Shown here piece by piece: positions 17,761-26,333 of a DNA stretch of 64,000 bases. The stretch's first letter is position 1, and each line of letters starts with the position of its first letter. The notes under the pieces were generated by a model. It was given only the letters and a program-made list of their open reading frames with translations, had not been told where the DNA came from and searched no databases. The translations under genes and the position numbers were made by a program. The DNA is from Microbacterium sp. H83 (GTDB taxonomy: Bacteria > Actinomycetota > Actinomycetes > Actinomycetales > Microbacteriaceae), in contig NZ_LWCU01000053.1 of the NCBI RefSeq assembly GCF_001650405.1, positions 62,001 to 126,000 on the forward strand, given 5' to 3'.

Positions 17761-20322
17761 ATGACAGACGACATCCGCCCCGAGCCGGAGCACGACCACG
17801 GCAAGATCGATCAGGTCGACCTGCAGTCGGAGATGCAGCGCAGCTATCTCGACTACGCCATGGCCGTCATCGTGGGCCGCGCTCTGCCCGATGTCCGCGA
17901 CGGCCTGAAGCCGGTGCACCGCCGCGTGATCTACGGCATGTACGACGGCGGCTTCCGCCCCGACAAGTCCTTCTCGAAGTGCGCGCGTGTCGTCGGCGAG
18001 GTCATGGGTCAGTACCACCCGCACGGAGACTCGGCGATCTACGACGCCCTCGTCCGCCTAGTGCAGCCGTGGTCACTCCGCTACCCGCTGGCCCTCGGTC
18101 AGGGGAACTTCGGCTCCCCCGGCAACATGGGCGCGGCGGCTCCTCGATACACGGAGACCAAGATGGCTCCGCTCGCACTCGAGATGGTGCGCGACATCGA
18201 AGAGGACACGGTCGACTTCCAGGACAACTACGACGGCCAGACCCAGGAGCCGACGGTCCTGCCGGCACGGTTCCCGAACCTGCTCGTCAACGGATCGGTG
18301 GGCATCGCGGTCGGAATGGCGACCAACATCCCGCCGCACAACCTGCGTGAGGTGTCGGCCGCCGCGCTGTGGGTGCTCGACAACCCCGGGATCTCGCGGG
18401 AGGAGCTCCTCGAAGGGCTGATCCAGCGCATCCCCGGCCCCGACTTCCCGACCGGGGCGCAGATCCTCGGCACGAAGGGCGTCCACGAGGCGTACCGCAC
18501 GGGCCGCGGCTCCATCACGATGCGCGCCGTGGTCAACGTCGAGGAGATCCAGGGCCGCACCTGCCTCGTCATCACCGAGCTGCCGTACCAGGTGAACCCC
18601 GACAACGTCGCGGTCAAGATCGGCGACCTCGCCCGCGACGGCAAGATCACCGGCATCGCGGACATCCGCGACGAGTCCTCCGACCGCACGGGTCAGCGGC
18701 TCGTCGTGGTCCTCAAGCGCGACGCGGTCGCCAAGGTCGTGCTGAACAACCTCTACAAGCACACCCAGCTGCAGGAGAACTTCGGCGCGAACATGCTCGC
18801 GATCGTCGACGGCGTGCCGCGCACCCTCGCGATCGACGGCTTCGTGACAAACTGGATCTCGCATCAGCTCGAGGTCATCGTCCGTCGCACGCGGTTCCGC
18901 CTCGCGAAGGCCGAGCGCCGGATGCACATCCTGCGCGGATACCTCAAGGCCCTGGATGCGCTCGACGAGGTCATCGCGCTCATCCGCCGGTCCGCCACGG
19001 TGGAGGACGCGCGCGAGGGACTCAAGAAGCTCCTCGACATCGACGACGACCAGGCGCAGGCGATCCTCGACATGCAGCTGCGACGTCTCGCGGCGCTCGA
19101 GCGGCAGAAGATCCTCGACGAGGCGTCCGAGCTCGAAGCGCTCATCGCCGAGTACAACGCGATCCTCGCCGACGAGGCCCTGCAGCGCGACATCATCCGC
19201 GAGGAGCTCACGGGCATCGTCGACCGCTTCGGCGACGAGCGTCGCACGCACATCCTGCACGGCTTCGACGGCGACGTGTCCATGGAGGACCTCATCGCCG
19301 AGGAGGAGATGGTCGTCACCGTCACGCGCGAGGGCTACATCAAGCGCACCCGCAGCGACAACTACCGGTCGCAGCACCGCGGCGGCAAGGGCATCAAGGG
19401 CGCGCAGCTGCGGGCCGACGACATCGTCGAGCACTTCTTCGTGACGACGACGCATCACTGGCTGCTCTTCTTCACGGACAAGGGTCGCGTCTACCGCTCG
19501 AAGACGTACGAGGTCCCCGAGGCCGGCCGCGACGCCAAGGGCACCCATGTCGCGAACCTCCTGGCGCTGCAGCCCGACGAGAAGATCGCCCAGATCCTCG
19601 ACATCCGCGATTACGAGGTCGCCGACTACCTGGTGCTCGCGACGCGCGACGGCCTGGTCAAGAAGACGAGCCTCTCCAGCTACGACACCAACCGTCAGGG
19701 CGGCGTCATCGCGATCCGTCTGAACGACGAGGACGAGCTGGTCTCGGCGCTCATGGTCAACGCGGAGGACGACATCCTCCTGATCAGCCGCAAGGGCATG
19801 TCCGTGCGCTTCAGCGCCACCGACGAGGCACTGCGACCGATGGGCCGTGCGACCGCCGGCGTCAAGGGCATGAAGTTCCGCGAGGGCGACAGCCTGCTGT
19901 CGGCGTCGGTCGCGGCGCCTGGACAGTACGTCTTCGTGGTGACCGACGGCGGCTACGCCAAGCGCACCGCGATCGACGAGTATCGGGTCCAGGGACGCGG
20001 TGGTTTCGGCATCAAGGTCGCCAAGCTGAACGACGATCGGGGCACTCTCGCGGGCGGTCTGATGGTCTCCGAGGACGACGAGGTCTTGGTGGTTCTGTCC
20101 AGCGGCAAGGTGGTACGCTCTGCCGTGGCCGAGGTGCCCGCCAAGGGCCGAGACACCATGGGAGTGGTGTTCGCACGGACGACAGAAGCCGACCGGATCC
20201 TCGCCATCGCCCGCAACGGTGAGCGGGGCCTCGCCGAGGAAGACGACTCGGCCGAGGCGGAGGCGGACTCCCCCGTCGCCTCCCCCGAGACGACCGAGAA
20301 CCCTGAGGAAGCAGACGCATGA
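17761..20322 (+). CDS. gyrA: DNA gyrase subunit A
   Basis: This 853-residue DNA breakage-reunion subunit is of normal actinobacterial length. The catalytic tyrosine is Tyr130 in '[12 protein letters not shown]'. The quinolone-determining region reads [14 protein letters not shown] with Ser91 and Asp95, equivalent to E. coli Ser83 and Asp87, so the common resistance substitutions are absent. The C-terminal beta-pinwheel carries a GyrA-box-like '[10 protein letters not shown]' needed for DNA wrapping. The tail is acidic (E/D-rich, ending 'PEEADA'). It is cotranscribed with gyrB by arrangement; the stop overlaps the next start (20319) by 4 bases. Confidence 0.97.
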   Translation: MTDDIRPEPEHDHGKIDQVDLQSEMQRSYLDYAMAVIVGRALPDVRDGLKPVHRRVIYGMYDGGFRPDKSFSKCARVVGEVMGQYHPHGDSAIYDALVRLVQPWSLRYPLALGQGNFGSPGNMGAAAPRYTETKMAPLALEMVRDIEEDTVDFQDNYDGQTQEPTVLPARFPNLLVNGSVGIAVGMATNIPPHNLREVSAAALWVLDNPGISREELLEGLIQRIPGPDFPTGAQILGTKGVHEAYRTGRGSITMRAVVNVEEIQGRTCLVITELPYQVNPDNVAVKIGDLARDGKITGIADIRDESSDRTGQRLVVVLKRDAVAKVVLNNLYKHTQLQENFGANMLAIVDGVPRTLAIDGFVTNWISHQLEVIVRRTRFRLAKAERRMHILRGYLKALDALDEVIALIRRSATVEDAREGLKKLLDIDDDQAQAILDMQLRRLAALERQKILDEASELEALIAEYNAILADEALQRDIIREELTGIVDRFGDERRTHILHGFDGDVSMEDLIAEEEMVVTVTREGYIKRTRSDNYRSQHRGGKGIKGAQLRADDIVEHFFVTTTHHWLLFFTDKGRVYRSKTYEVPEAGRDAKGTHVANLLALQPDEKIAQILDIRDYEVADYLVLATRDGLVKKTSLSSYDTNRQGGVIAIRLNDEDELVSALMVNAEDDILLISRKGMSVRFSATDEALRPMGRATAGVKGMKFREGDSLLSASVAAPGQYVFVVTDGGYAKRTAIDEYRVQGRGGFGIKVAKLNDDRGTLAGGLMVSEDDEVLVVLSSGKVVRSAVAEVPAKGRDTMGVVFARTTEADRILAIARNGERGLAEEDDSAEAEADSPVASPETTENPEEADA

Positions 20323-20723
20323 GCACGGTAGCCGACAAGCTGGCGAAGAAGTCCACGCGCAAGACCAGTGGCAAGCAGGTGCGCCTGCGCCTCGTCTACG
20401 TCGACTTCTGGTCGGCTGTGAAGCTGTCGTTCCTCGGCGCGGTCGCCCTCGCGATCGTCACCATGGTGTCGTTCTTCCTGATCTACCTGGTGCTCCAGGC
20501 CACCGGGATCCTGGCCCAGGCCGACGAGTTCATCGGCGTCGTGACCGACGACTCCGTCCGGATCTCCGAGGTCGCAGGCCTCCCGCAGGTGATGGCCTTC
20601 GCCGCGGTCGTCTCGATCCTCAATCTGATCGTCTTCACGGTGCTCGGCGCCGTCATCGCCGGCATCTACAACGTCGCCGTCAAGGTGACGGGCGGACTCC
20701 TCGTGGGCTTCATGTCGAACTGA
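20319..20723 (+). CDS. DUF3566 transmembrane protein
   Basis: This 134-residue protein has two membrane segments (about residues 35-60, '[21 protein letters not shown]', and 90-125, '[23 protein letters not shown]'). The motif '[15 protein letters not shown]' marks the actinobacterial DUF3566 family, usually encoded directly after gyrA. The start overlaps the gyrA stop (ATGA), indicating translational coupling. Function is not established; conservation beside gyrA suggests an envelope role. A strong terminator follows at 20739-20770. Confidence 0.92.
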   Translation: MSTVADKLAKKSTRKTSGKQVRLRLVYVDFWSAVKLSFLGAVALAIVTMVSFFLIYLVLQATGILAQADEFIGVVTDDSVRISEVAGLPQVMAFAAVVSILNLIVFTVLGAVIAGIYNVAVKVTGGLLVGFMSN

Positions 20724-20738
20724 CGGATCCTCACGGCA

Positions 20739-20770
20739 AGAGGGGCGGATGCTGCGGCATCCGCCCCTCT
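20739..20770 (+). terminator. Terminator after the gyrase operon
   Basis: A perfect 14-bp stem, AGAGGGGCGGATGC / GCATCCGCCCCTCT with a TGCG loop, followed by TCTGCTTT. It closes the dnaN-to-DUF3566 block. Confidence 0.9.
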
Positions 20771-20863
20771 TCTGCTTTCCCTCCGCGCGGGTAGGGAAAT
20801 CCCGAACGCGGGTGTCGGGATGCCTCGGTGTCGACGCGCCAGGCGCCGCCGTACCGTGGTCTC

Positions 20864-22135
20864 ATGACCACTCAGACTGCGACGGCGCCGCCGGCGACCA
20901 CGGGCCGGAAGCCCCCGCTGCGCATCCTCCTCACGATCCTGCATCTCGCCGGCGTGGGCGTGCTCGGCGGCATCATCTTCACCACCCTCTCCGGCCTGCT
21001 CGGCACCGGCCTCGGGCTTCTCTTCGCTGCCGGGATCGGCGCCGTGCTCCTCGTCGGCCTCGTGTACGCGCTGTTCGGCGTCGGATGGTTCGAGGTCGCC
21101 AGAGTGAGCGCCCTGTACCGCACGCCGATCTCTCCCCTGCGCTGGCGGCCGCGCACCCGTCCCGGGTTCTCGGGATGGCTGCGGTCGCTGGGACGACAGT
21201 CCATCGACGGACGCATGTGGAGAGCGATCGCGAACTTCGCCATCGCCTCGGTGCTCGGCTGGATCGTGCTGCGACTCGTGTGGGCCGTGATCTGGTCGAT
21301 CGCCATCTCCTTCGCTCCGCTGACCGAGGCCGGCGCGGTGATCGGACCGTTCGGCGGCACCGGCATCCCGGTGGAATGGGCGCCGCTCGTCGGCATCCTC
21401 GGTCTCGCGGCATCCGTCGCGGGCATCATCGGACTCGCCCTGCTGCACCGGACGCTGTCGCTCGCGATCGTCGTGCGCAGCCGCGAGGCGGAGCTCACCG
21501 AGCGGGTGCGCACCAGCACCGCTCAGCGCGAGGGCGCCGTCCGCGCCGCCGACGTCGAGCGCACCCGCATCGAGCGCGACCTGCACGACGGCGTCCAGCC
21601 GCGGCTGGTGTCGGTCGGGATGACTCTGGGACTCGCGCAGCAGAAGATCGAGAACGATCCGGCGGCGGCCAAGGAGCTCATCGCCGAGGCGCACACCTCG
21701 ACCAAGGCGGCCATCACCGAGCTGCGTCAGCTGGCGCGCGGCATCCACGCCTCCGTGCTCGACGATCGCGGACTCGACGCGGCGCTGTCCGCTCTGGCCA
21801 GCCGCTCGCACATCCCCGTCGTGCTCGACGTGCGGATGGACGGACGGTGCAGCCGGGAGGCGGAGGCCGCGGTCTACTTCTCGATCGCGGAGTCGCTGAC
21901 CAACGCGGCCAAGCACTCCCGCGCCAGCGAGGCGAGGGTGACCGTGCGTCTTCGCGAGGGCGGGGTGCTCTGGGCACGCGTCGAGGACAACGGCATGGGC
22001 GGTGCGCAGGTGCAGCCCGGCGGCGGACTCGACGGCATCGCGAATCGCATCCTCGCCGCCGGCGGCACCTTCCGTCTGGAGAGTCCTCTCGGCGGACCGA
22101 CCAGCCTGGAGGTGAACGTGCCATGCGCATCCTGA
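20864..22135 (+). CDS. Sensor histidine kinase, NarL-type (HisKA_3)
   Basis: This 423-residue membrane kinase has four or five hydrophobic segments in the first 200 residues, including a helical hairpin at about 20-75 and segments near 125-150 and 175-198, and no large extracytoplasmic sensor domain. The HisKA_3 dimerisation box has His241 in 'ERDLHDGVQPRL'. The ATPase domain shows 'ESLTNAAKHS' (N box) and 'VEDNGMGG' (G1). I chose the ATG at 20864 over a GTG at 20828 because TACCGT (20852-20857) stands 6 bases before it, indicating a leaderless start. It overlaps the response regulator by 13 bases; the pair probably controls the DUF4097 gene or envelope stress. Confidence 0.93.
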   Translation: MTTQTATAPPATTGRKPPLRILLTILHLAGVGVLGGIIFTTLSGLLGTGLGLLFAAGIGAVLLVGLVYALFGVGWFEVARVSALYRTPISPLRWRPRTRPGFSGWLRSLGRQSIDGRMWRAIANFAIASVLGWIVLRLVWAVIWSIAISFAPLTEAGAVIGPFGGTGIPVEWAPLVGILGLAASVAGIIGLALLHRTLSLAIVVRSREAELTERVRTSTAQREGAVRAADVERTRIERDLHDGVQPRLVSVGMTLGLAQQKIENDPAAAKELIAEAHTSTKAAITELRQLARGIHASVLDDRGLDAALSALASRSHIPVVLDVRMDGRCSREAEAAVYFSIAESLTNAAKHSRASEARVTVRLREGGVLWARVEDNGMGGAQVQPGGGLDGIANRILAAGGTFRLESPLGGPTSLEVNVPCAS

Positions 22136-22812
22136 TCTGCGAGGACTCGGTCCTGCTCCGTGAAGGCCTCGTCCGACTGCTCGAAGACGCCGGTCACACC
22201 GTCGTCGCTGCCCTTCCCGACACTTCCGGACTCGCCGAGGCCGTCGCCGGAGCCGATCCCGAGCTCTGCATCCTGGACGTCCGACTTCCGCCGACGTTCA
22301 CGGACGAGGGGATCCGCGCGGCGCTGGGTCTGCGGGTCACGAACCCGGCCCTCCCGCTGCTCGTGCTCTCGCAGTACGTCGAGGAGCGCTATGCGTCGGA
22401 TCTCATCGCCGCGCAGGGCGGCCCCCTCGGATATCTGCTGAAGGACAGAGTGGCCGATGTCGCCGAGTTCCTCGGCTCCGTCCAGCGGATCTCGGAGGGA
22501 GCCACGGTCCTCGACCCGGAGGTGGTCGCGCAGCTGCTCACACGGCGCAACCGCGACGACCGGATGCTGCGGCTGACCGAACGCGAGCGGACCGTTCTCG
22601 CGCTGATCGCCGAAGGGAAGTCGAATCAGGCCATCGCCGGCCTCCTCTTCCTCTCGGAGGCGAGTGTCGAGAAGCACATCACCGCGATCTTCCAGAAGCT
22701 GGGCTTCGAGCAGGACGAGTCGGGCAACCGACGCGTGCTCGCGGCCCTCGCCCACATCGAGAACACCGGAGGATCCATCCCTCCGACCGGCCAGACAGGA
22801 ACGGGACGATGA
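22123..22812 (+). CDS. Response regulator, NarL/LuxR family
   Basis: This 229-residue transcription factor has a receiver domain with phosphoacceptor Asp52 in 'CILDVRLPPTFTDEG', acidic residues 'CED' at 6-8 and Lys in 'GYLLKDRV'. The LuxR-type HTH in the C-terminal third has 'LTERERTVLALIAEGKSNQAIAGLLFLSEASVEKH' in pieces. It is the cognate partner of the overlapping kinase. The start ATG at 22123 lies within the kinase gene, and the stop overlaps the DUF4097 gene start by 4 bases, so all three genes form one unit. Confidence 0.94.
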   Translation: MRILICEDSVLLREGLVRLLEDAGHTVVAALPDTSGLAEAVAGADPELCILDVRLPPTFTDEGIRAALGLRVTNPALPLLVLSQYVEERYASDLIAAQGGPLGYLLKDRVADVAEFLGSVQRISEGATVLDPEVVAQLLTRRNRDDRMLRLTERERTVLALIAEGKSNQAIAGLLFLSEASVEKHITAIFQKLGFEQDESGNRRVLAALAHIENTGGSIPPTGQTGTGR

Positions 22813-23753
22813 CCACGAACGACAACGACCAGCAGAACGGCGGCACGCCGCTCACACCGCCCCCGGCGTCGGCTCCGACCGCGCCGCCGGCGCCTTCCCA
22901 GCAGCCGCTTCCCGCGTCGGACCGCCCGCCGGTCGACTCCGGTGCGCGGTCGTCGGGCAGGACCGCGGTCATGGTCACCACCGCCGTCGTCGGCGGCCTG
23001 GCTCTGCTCGGAACCGGCGGGACCGCGGCGTTCGCGGCGACAGGAACGCTGCTGACGTCCTCGGACCGGAGCGACACGGTGCAGACGCAGGACGCAGCGG
23101 GCGTGGAGAGCCTCGATCTCGACGTGGATGCCGGCAACATGCGCATCGAGTTCGGCGACGTCGACGAGGCGGAGCTCTCGGTCACCAACGGTCGGGGACC
23201 GGGGTGGACGTTCGAGCGCGAGGGAGACGAGCTGGTCGTGCGGAGCCCCGAGTTCCGTTGGGGGTGGTGGTTCGACGGATGGTTCGGCGACGACGAGTCC
23301 GCCGTGCTGACGCTTCCCGAGAACCTGCGCGAGGCGTCGATCGACGCGGATCTCACGCTCGACGCGGGGAGCCTCGATGTCGTCGGCGACTTCGGTGCGC
23401 TCGACATCTCCGTGAACGCGGGAGCTCTCGACCTCGAGGGGGCCGCGAGCGCTCTCGACATCGACATGAGCGCGGGACGCGCGGACGTGCTGGTCGACGG
23501 TGTCGACGAGGCCGGTCTGCAGGTGTCGGCCGGCGATCTGAACGTCGAGCTGACCGGTTCCGCGCCGACCCGGACCACGATCGACGTCAGCGCCGGCTCG
23601 GTGGACCTCACTCTCCCGAGCAGCTCGTATGCGATCTCGCAGGACGTCAGCGCGGGCACTCTCGACGCTCAGGTCGACCAGTCCTCGGGCGCTCGGCGCA
23701 CGATCGACGTCACGCTGTCCGCGGGTAGTGTGACCATCCGCCCCGGCGGATGA
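22809..23753 (+). CDS. DUF4097 beta-helix membrane protein
   Basis: This 314-residue protein has a Pro/Ala-rich cytoplasmic N-terminus (residues 1-55), one membrane segment at about 57-80 ('VMVTTAVVGGLALLGTGGTAAFAA') and a repetitive exterior region. Repeats such as 'LDVDAGNMRIEFGDV', 'LTLDAGSLDVVGDFGALDISVNAGALDLEG' and 'IDVSAGSVDLTLPSSS' form the right-handed beta-structure of the DUF4097 family. Members are often cotranscribed with two-component systems, as here. Function is unknown; a surface adhesin-like or sensing role is inference. It is the third gene of the operon and is closed by a terminator at 23757-23798. Confidence 0.88.
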   Translation: MTTNDNDQQNGGTPLTPPPASAPTAPPAPSQQPLPASDRPPVDSGARSSGRTAVMVTTAVVGGLALLGTGGTAAFAATGTLLTSSDRSDTVQTQDAAGVESLDLDVDAGNMRIEFGDVDEAELSVTNGRGPGWTFEREGDELVVRSPEFRWGWWFDGWFGDDESAVLTLPENLREASIDADLTLDAGSLDVVGDFGALDISVNAGALDLEGAASALDIDMSAGRADVLVDGVDEAGLQVSAGDLNVELTGSAPTRTTIDVSAGSVDLTLPSSSYAISQDVSAGTLDAQVDQSSGARRTIDVTLSAGSVTIRPGG

Positions 23754-23756
23754 CAG

Positions 23757-23798
23757 CAATCGAGGGCGGAATCTCCTCACGGCTCCCGCCCTCGATTG
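23757..23798 (+). terminator. Terminator after the DUF4097 gene
   Basis: A perfect 13-bp inverted repeat, CAATCGAGGGCGG (23757-23769) and CCGCCCTCGATTG (23786-23798) with a 16-base loop, directly after the stop. Confidence 0.8.
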
Positions 23799-23825
23799 GG
23801 TATTTCGGCGAATCTCCGGTAAAGT
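23796..23825 (+). promoter_or_regulatory. Promoter of the tRNA-Ile/tRNA-Ala pair
   Basis: TTGGGT (23796-23801) and TAAAGT (23820-23825), 18 bases apart, end 13 bases before tRNA-Ile. This fits a sigma-A type promoter. Confidence 0.55.
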
Positions 23826-23838
23826 TTCGGAGGTTGAC

Positions 23839-23912
23839 GGGGCTATAGCTCAGGCGGTTAGAGCGCTTCACTGATAATGAAGAGGTCCCAGGTTCAAGTC
23901 CTGGTAGCCCCA
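23839..23912 (+). tRNA. tRNA-Ile (GAT)
   Basis: A 74-base cloverleaf with acceptor stem GGGGCTA / TAGCCCC, anticodon loop CTGATAA (anticodon GAT) and T arm CCAGG-TTCAAGT-CCTGG. CCA is not encoded. Confidence 0.97.
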
Positions 23913-23938
23913 CTCCTCAATTCAAGATCCACCCTCAC

Positions 23939-24011
23939 GGGGCCTTAGCTCAGTTGGTAGAGCGCCTGCTTTGCAAGCAGGATGTCAGGAGTTCGAATCT
24001 CCTAGGCTCCA
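23939..24011 (+). tRNA. tRNA-Ala (TGC)
   Basis: A 73-base cloverleaf with acceptor GGGGCCT / AGGCTCC (one G-U pair), anticodon stem CCTGC...GCAGG with anticodon TGC and T arm AGGAG-TTCGAAT-CTCCT. It is 26 bases after tRNA-Ile and cotranscribed. CCA is not encoded. Confidence 0.97.
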
Positions 24012-24033
24012 CACTGTGTTGAGACAGTTCGGG

Positions 24034-24058
24034 AAGGCCCCGCCATGTGCGGGGCCTT
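24034..24058 (+). terminator. Terminator after tRNA-Ala
   Basis: AAGGCCCCGC (24034-24043) and GCGGGGCCTT (24049-24058) form a perfect 10-bp stem with a 5-base loop, followed by CTCGTT. Confidence 0.88.
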
Positions 24059-24229
24059 CTCGTTCCCGGTATTCCTCCACAGGTGTGGATGGATCTGTTA
24101 ACAACTCGGATGTCCTATCAAGACGACCGGAAACCCCCGTTCTCAGGAGTGAACCGTGGTCCTGCCATTCTCGAGACCCGATATCAACCCCCCTTCTCCC
24201 ACCCGCCGGAGCCGCGTAGGGTCGCGTGC

Positions 24230-24511
24230 ATGAGCGAGGTGCAGACGATGATTCAGACCGAGGTGACGATCGACGGGACGAGCTACCTCCTCGCTCAGGA
24301 TCAGGACGTCACCGAGCTCCGTCGACAGGTCGAGGCCACCGTCCGCACCTCAGGTGCTTTCGTGGACTTCGTCGTCGTCGGAAACCGCGAGGTGAGCGTT
24401 CTGATCACGCCGCACAGCCACGTCACCATCACCGTCGCGACGGTCGCGTTCGACCCGCGAGACACCGGCGACCTCGACTACCCGTTCGGCGGGTACTTCG
24501 ACGTCCTCTGA
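24230..24511 (+). CDS. Hypothetical protein, 93 aa
   Basis: This small soluble protein is dominated by predicted beta strands ('EVTIDGTSYLLAQ', 'FVDFVVVGNREVSVLITPHSHVTITVATV') and has a helix 'VTELRRQVEATVRTSG' after the first hairpin. I do not recognise the family. The ATG at 24230 was chosen because TAGGGT (24217-24222) lies 7 bases upstream, typical of leaderless actinobacterial genes. A frame extending back to 24047 crosses the tRNA terminator and is not credible. Its 3' end overlaps the convergent DUF3253 gene by 34 bases. Confidence 0.75.
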   Translation: MSEVQTMIQTEVTIDGTSYLLAQDQDVTELRRQVEATVRTSGAFVDFVVVGNREVSVLITPHSHVTITVATVAFDPRDTGDLDYPFGGYFDVL

Positions 24512-25053
24512 TCCGGGTCCGGATCCATCGGCCCTGAGCGACACAGCTCGGGGCCGCGCACGATCCGCACCGGGCCCCGCGCCTCGCGGATGCGGACCGG
24601 CTCACCCTTCTGCGTGACCACGACCTCGCCGCGATCCGCGAGCTCGGCCGTCACTCGTCGCACATCCGGCATCAGCGAGCGCCAGGACTCTCCTCCGACG
24701 GTCCGCGCGACGTCGCTCGGACAGATGGAGGATGCGGAGCGCTTGCGGGTCAATGAGCGGACGGCGGCGGCGATCCGCTCGTCGAACCGCTCCCCGGAGC
24801 GGTCGTCCCACCAGGGTGCTCCTCGCTCGCCGAGAGCGGTCTTCGCATCCTGCACGCGCCGACGTGCATCGTCCTCGCGTGCCTTCACCGCGCGCCGCGC
24901 CGCCATCAGCTCCTCCACGAGCTCCTGACGGAAGCCGTCGGGGATCGACGGATCGGTGGCTCGCCAGCGACGTCCGTCGATGATCACGTGATGTCCGTCG
25001 GGCGTGCGTTCGGGCCCCGCATCCGCCGCCTTCTCACGGTCCTCCGCTGTCAT
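24478..25053 (-). CDS. DUF3253 domain protein
   Basis: This 191-residue protein has two parts. The N-terminus (about 15-85, with 'IDGRRWRATDPSIPDGFRQEL' and 'ALGERGAPWWDD') is a charged helical region common in proteins often labelled biopolymer-transport related. The C-terminal part (about 90-170) is a DUF3253 winged-helix-like domain with 'ICPSDVARTVGGESWRSLMPDVRRV', 'VVVTQKGEPV' and 'ARGPVRIVRG'. Family function is unknown; the fold suggests nucleic-acid binding. The last 34 bases overlap the convergent 93-residue gene. Confidence 0.85.
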   Translation of the reverse strand: MTAEDREKAADAGPERTPDGHHVIIDGRRWRATDPSIPDGFRQELVEELMAARRAVKAREDDARRRVQDAKTALGERGAPWWDDRSGERFDERIAAAVRSLTRKRSASSICPSDVARTVGGESWRSLMPDVRRVTAELADRGEVVVTQKGEPVRIREARGPVRIVRGPELCRSGPMDPDPDQRTSKYPPNG

Positions 25054-25116
25054 GCCTCCAGGTTCGTGGCCGACGATCCGTCGAGGCAGGGCCTTGACGG
25101 CGGCACGGGGGTCGCG

Positions 25117-26127
25117 TCAGGCCGTCGATCGGCGGGCGAGGAGATGCATCGGCAGCACCACGCTCTCGAAAGCCCTCGTGCGATCACCGAGGCGTGCGAG
25201 TGCGAGGCGCGCCGCGTCGCGTCCGAGGGCCTCGACATCACCCGCCACCACGCTGACGCCGAGCACTCGCGCCCATTCGGGGTCGTCGAAGCCGATGACC
25301 GCAGGACGATCATCCGTGCCCGCCGAGATCTCCTCCATGACGCCGAGCAGGATGCGGTTGTTCCCCGCGACGATCGCCGTGGGCGCGTCGTCGAGGGCCA
25401 GCAGCTCGCGCGTGCGCTCTCGTGAGGAGGCGACGTCGTGCGCGTCCGTGCGCAGCAGGTCGCGCCAGCGCTCCCCCGCCGCGTCGAGGACATCGCCCAT
25501 CCCGGCGAGACGCTGGCGGTACGTCGGGAGCCAGGCGTAGTCGCCGATGAAGGCGATGCGGTGGTGTCCGCCCTCGATCAGGTGCTGCGCGGCGAGCCGA
25601 CCCCCTTCGCGGTTGTCGAAGACGACGGAGTCGGCGGCGAGATTCTCGGCCGGACGATCGACGAACACGACGGGGATGCCGCGCGCCTGCAGCTGCGCGT
25701 ACTCCGCGTGGTCCGTCATGGCCGACACCGTGACGACGGCCTTGGTCTGCCGGTCGGCCAGATCGTGCGCGACGAGCTGCTCCTGCTCCGCGGATTCGCG
25801 CGAGTTGGCGACGGACAGGTGCATCCCCCGCGTCCGGATCTCGTCCTCGATCGCGTGCGCCAGGGCGGAGTAAAAGGGGTTGGTGAAGTCACCCGTGATG
25901 AGGCCGATCGAGTCGGCCAGTCGACCGCTCGCGAGCAGGCTCGCGGCGGCGTTCCGCTGGTAGTCGAGCTCGGCTGCCGCGGCGAGGACGCTCGCCAGAG
26001 TCTTCTCGCTGACGTACGACTCGCCGCCGAGCGCCCGCGACGCGGTCTTCAGGCTCACGCCGGCGCGCGCGGCCACCTGCGCGAGGGTGGGCCTCGGCGC
26101 AGGTCCTGCGTCGGCGGGTCGATTCAT
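25117..26127 (-). CDS. LacI family transcriptional regulator
   Basis: This 336-residue repressor has an N-terminal LacI HTH ('TLAQVAARAGVSLKTASRALGGESYVSEKTL', about residues 13-43) followed by a periplasmic-binding-like effector domain ('SIGLITGDFTNPFYSALAHAIE', 'VVFVDRPAE', 'AAQHLIEGGHHRIAFIG'). The start ATG at 26127 is chosen from the HTH position; an upstream frame is longer but lacks homology. The gene is divergent from the GH92 mannosidase, with a palindrome TATGACAGCGATGTCATA at 26249-26266 between them. It most likely represses the GH92 gene until a mannose-derived ligand appears; that is inference from layout. Confidence 0.93.
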   Translation of the reverse strand: MNRPADAGPAPRPTLAQVAARAGVSLKTASRALGGESYVSEKTLASVLAAAAELDYQRNAAASLLASGRLADSIGLITGDFTNPFYSALAHAIEDEIRTRGMHLSVANSRESAEQEQLVAHDLADRQTKAVVTVSAMTDHAEYAQLQARGIPVVFVDRPAENLAADSVVFDNREGGRLAAQHLIEGGHHRIAFIGDYAWLPTYRQRLAGMGDVLDAAGERWRDLLRTDAHDVASSRERTRELLALDDAPTAIVAGNNRILLGVMEEISAGTDDRPAVIGFDDPEWARVLGVSVVAGDVEALGRDAARLALARLGDRTRAFESVVLPMHLLARRSTA

Positions 26128-26248
26128 GGATCCTCTTCGCCGCCCGGCGGGCGGATAGCTCATTATGGCCGGTGAACTCGGCGACCTCCGGACGTTCTGG
26201 CCGATTCGTCCTTCCGCGCGCCGAAGCGCTGTGATAGCGTCCTCACCG

Positions 26249-26266
26249 TATGACAGCGATGTCATA
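26249..26266 (+). promoter_or_regulatory. Candidate LacI-family operator upstream of the GH92 gene
   Basis: The inverted repeat TATGACA-GCGA-TGTCATA has perfect 7-bp arms and a central CG. It lies 67 bases before the GH92 start and 122 bases before the divergent LacI gene. Confidence 0.75.
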
Positions 26267-26333
26267 AAGGTCACGCGGTCCCGCCATGCACCGCGACGAG
26301 ACGACACATCGCAGTGGAGTTGAAGGAGCAACC

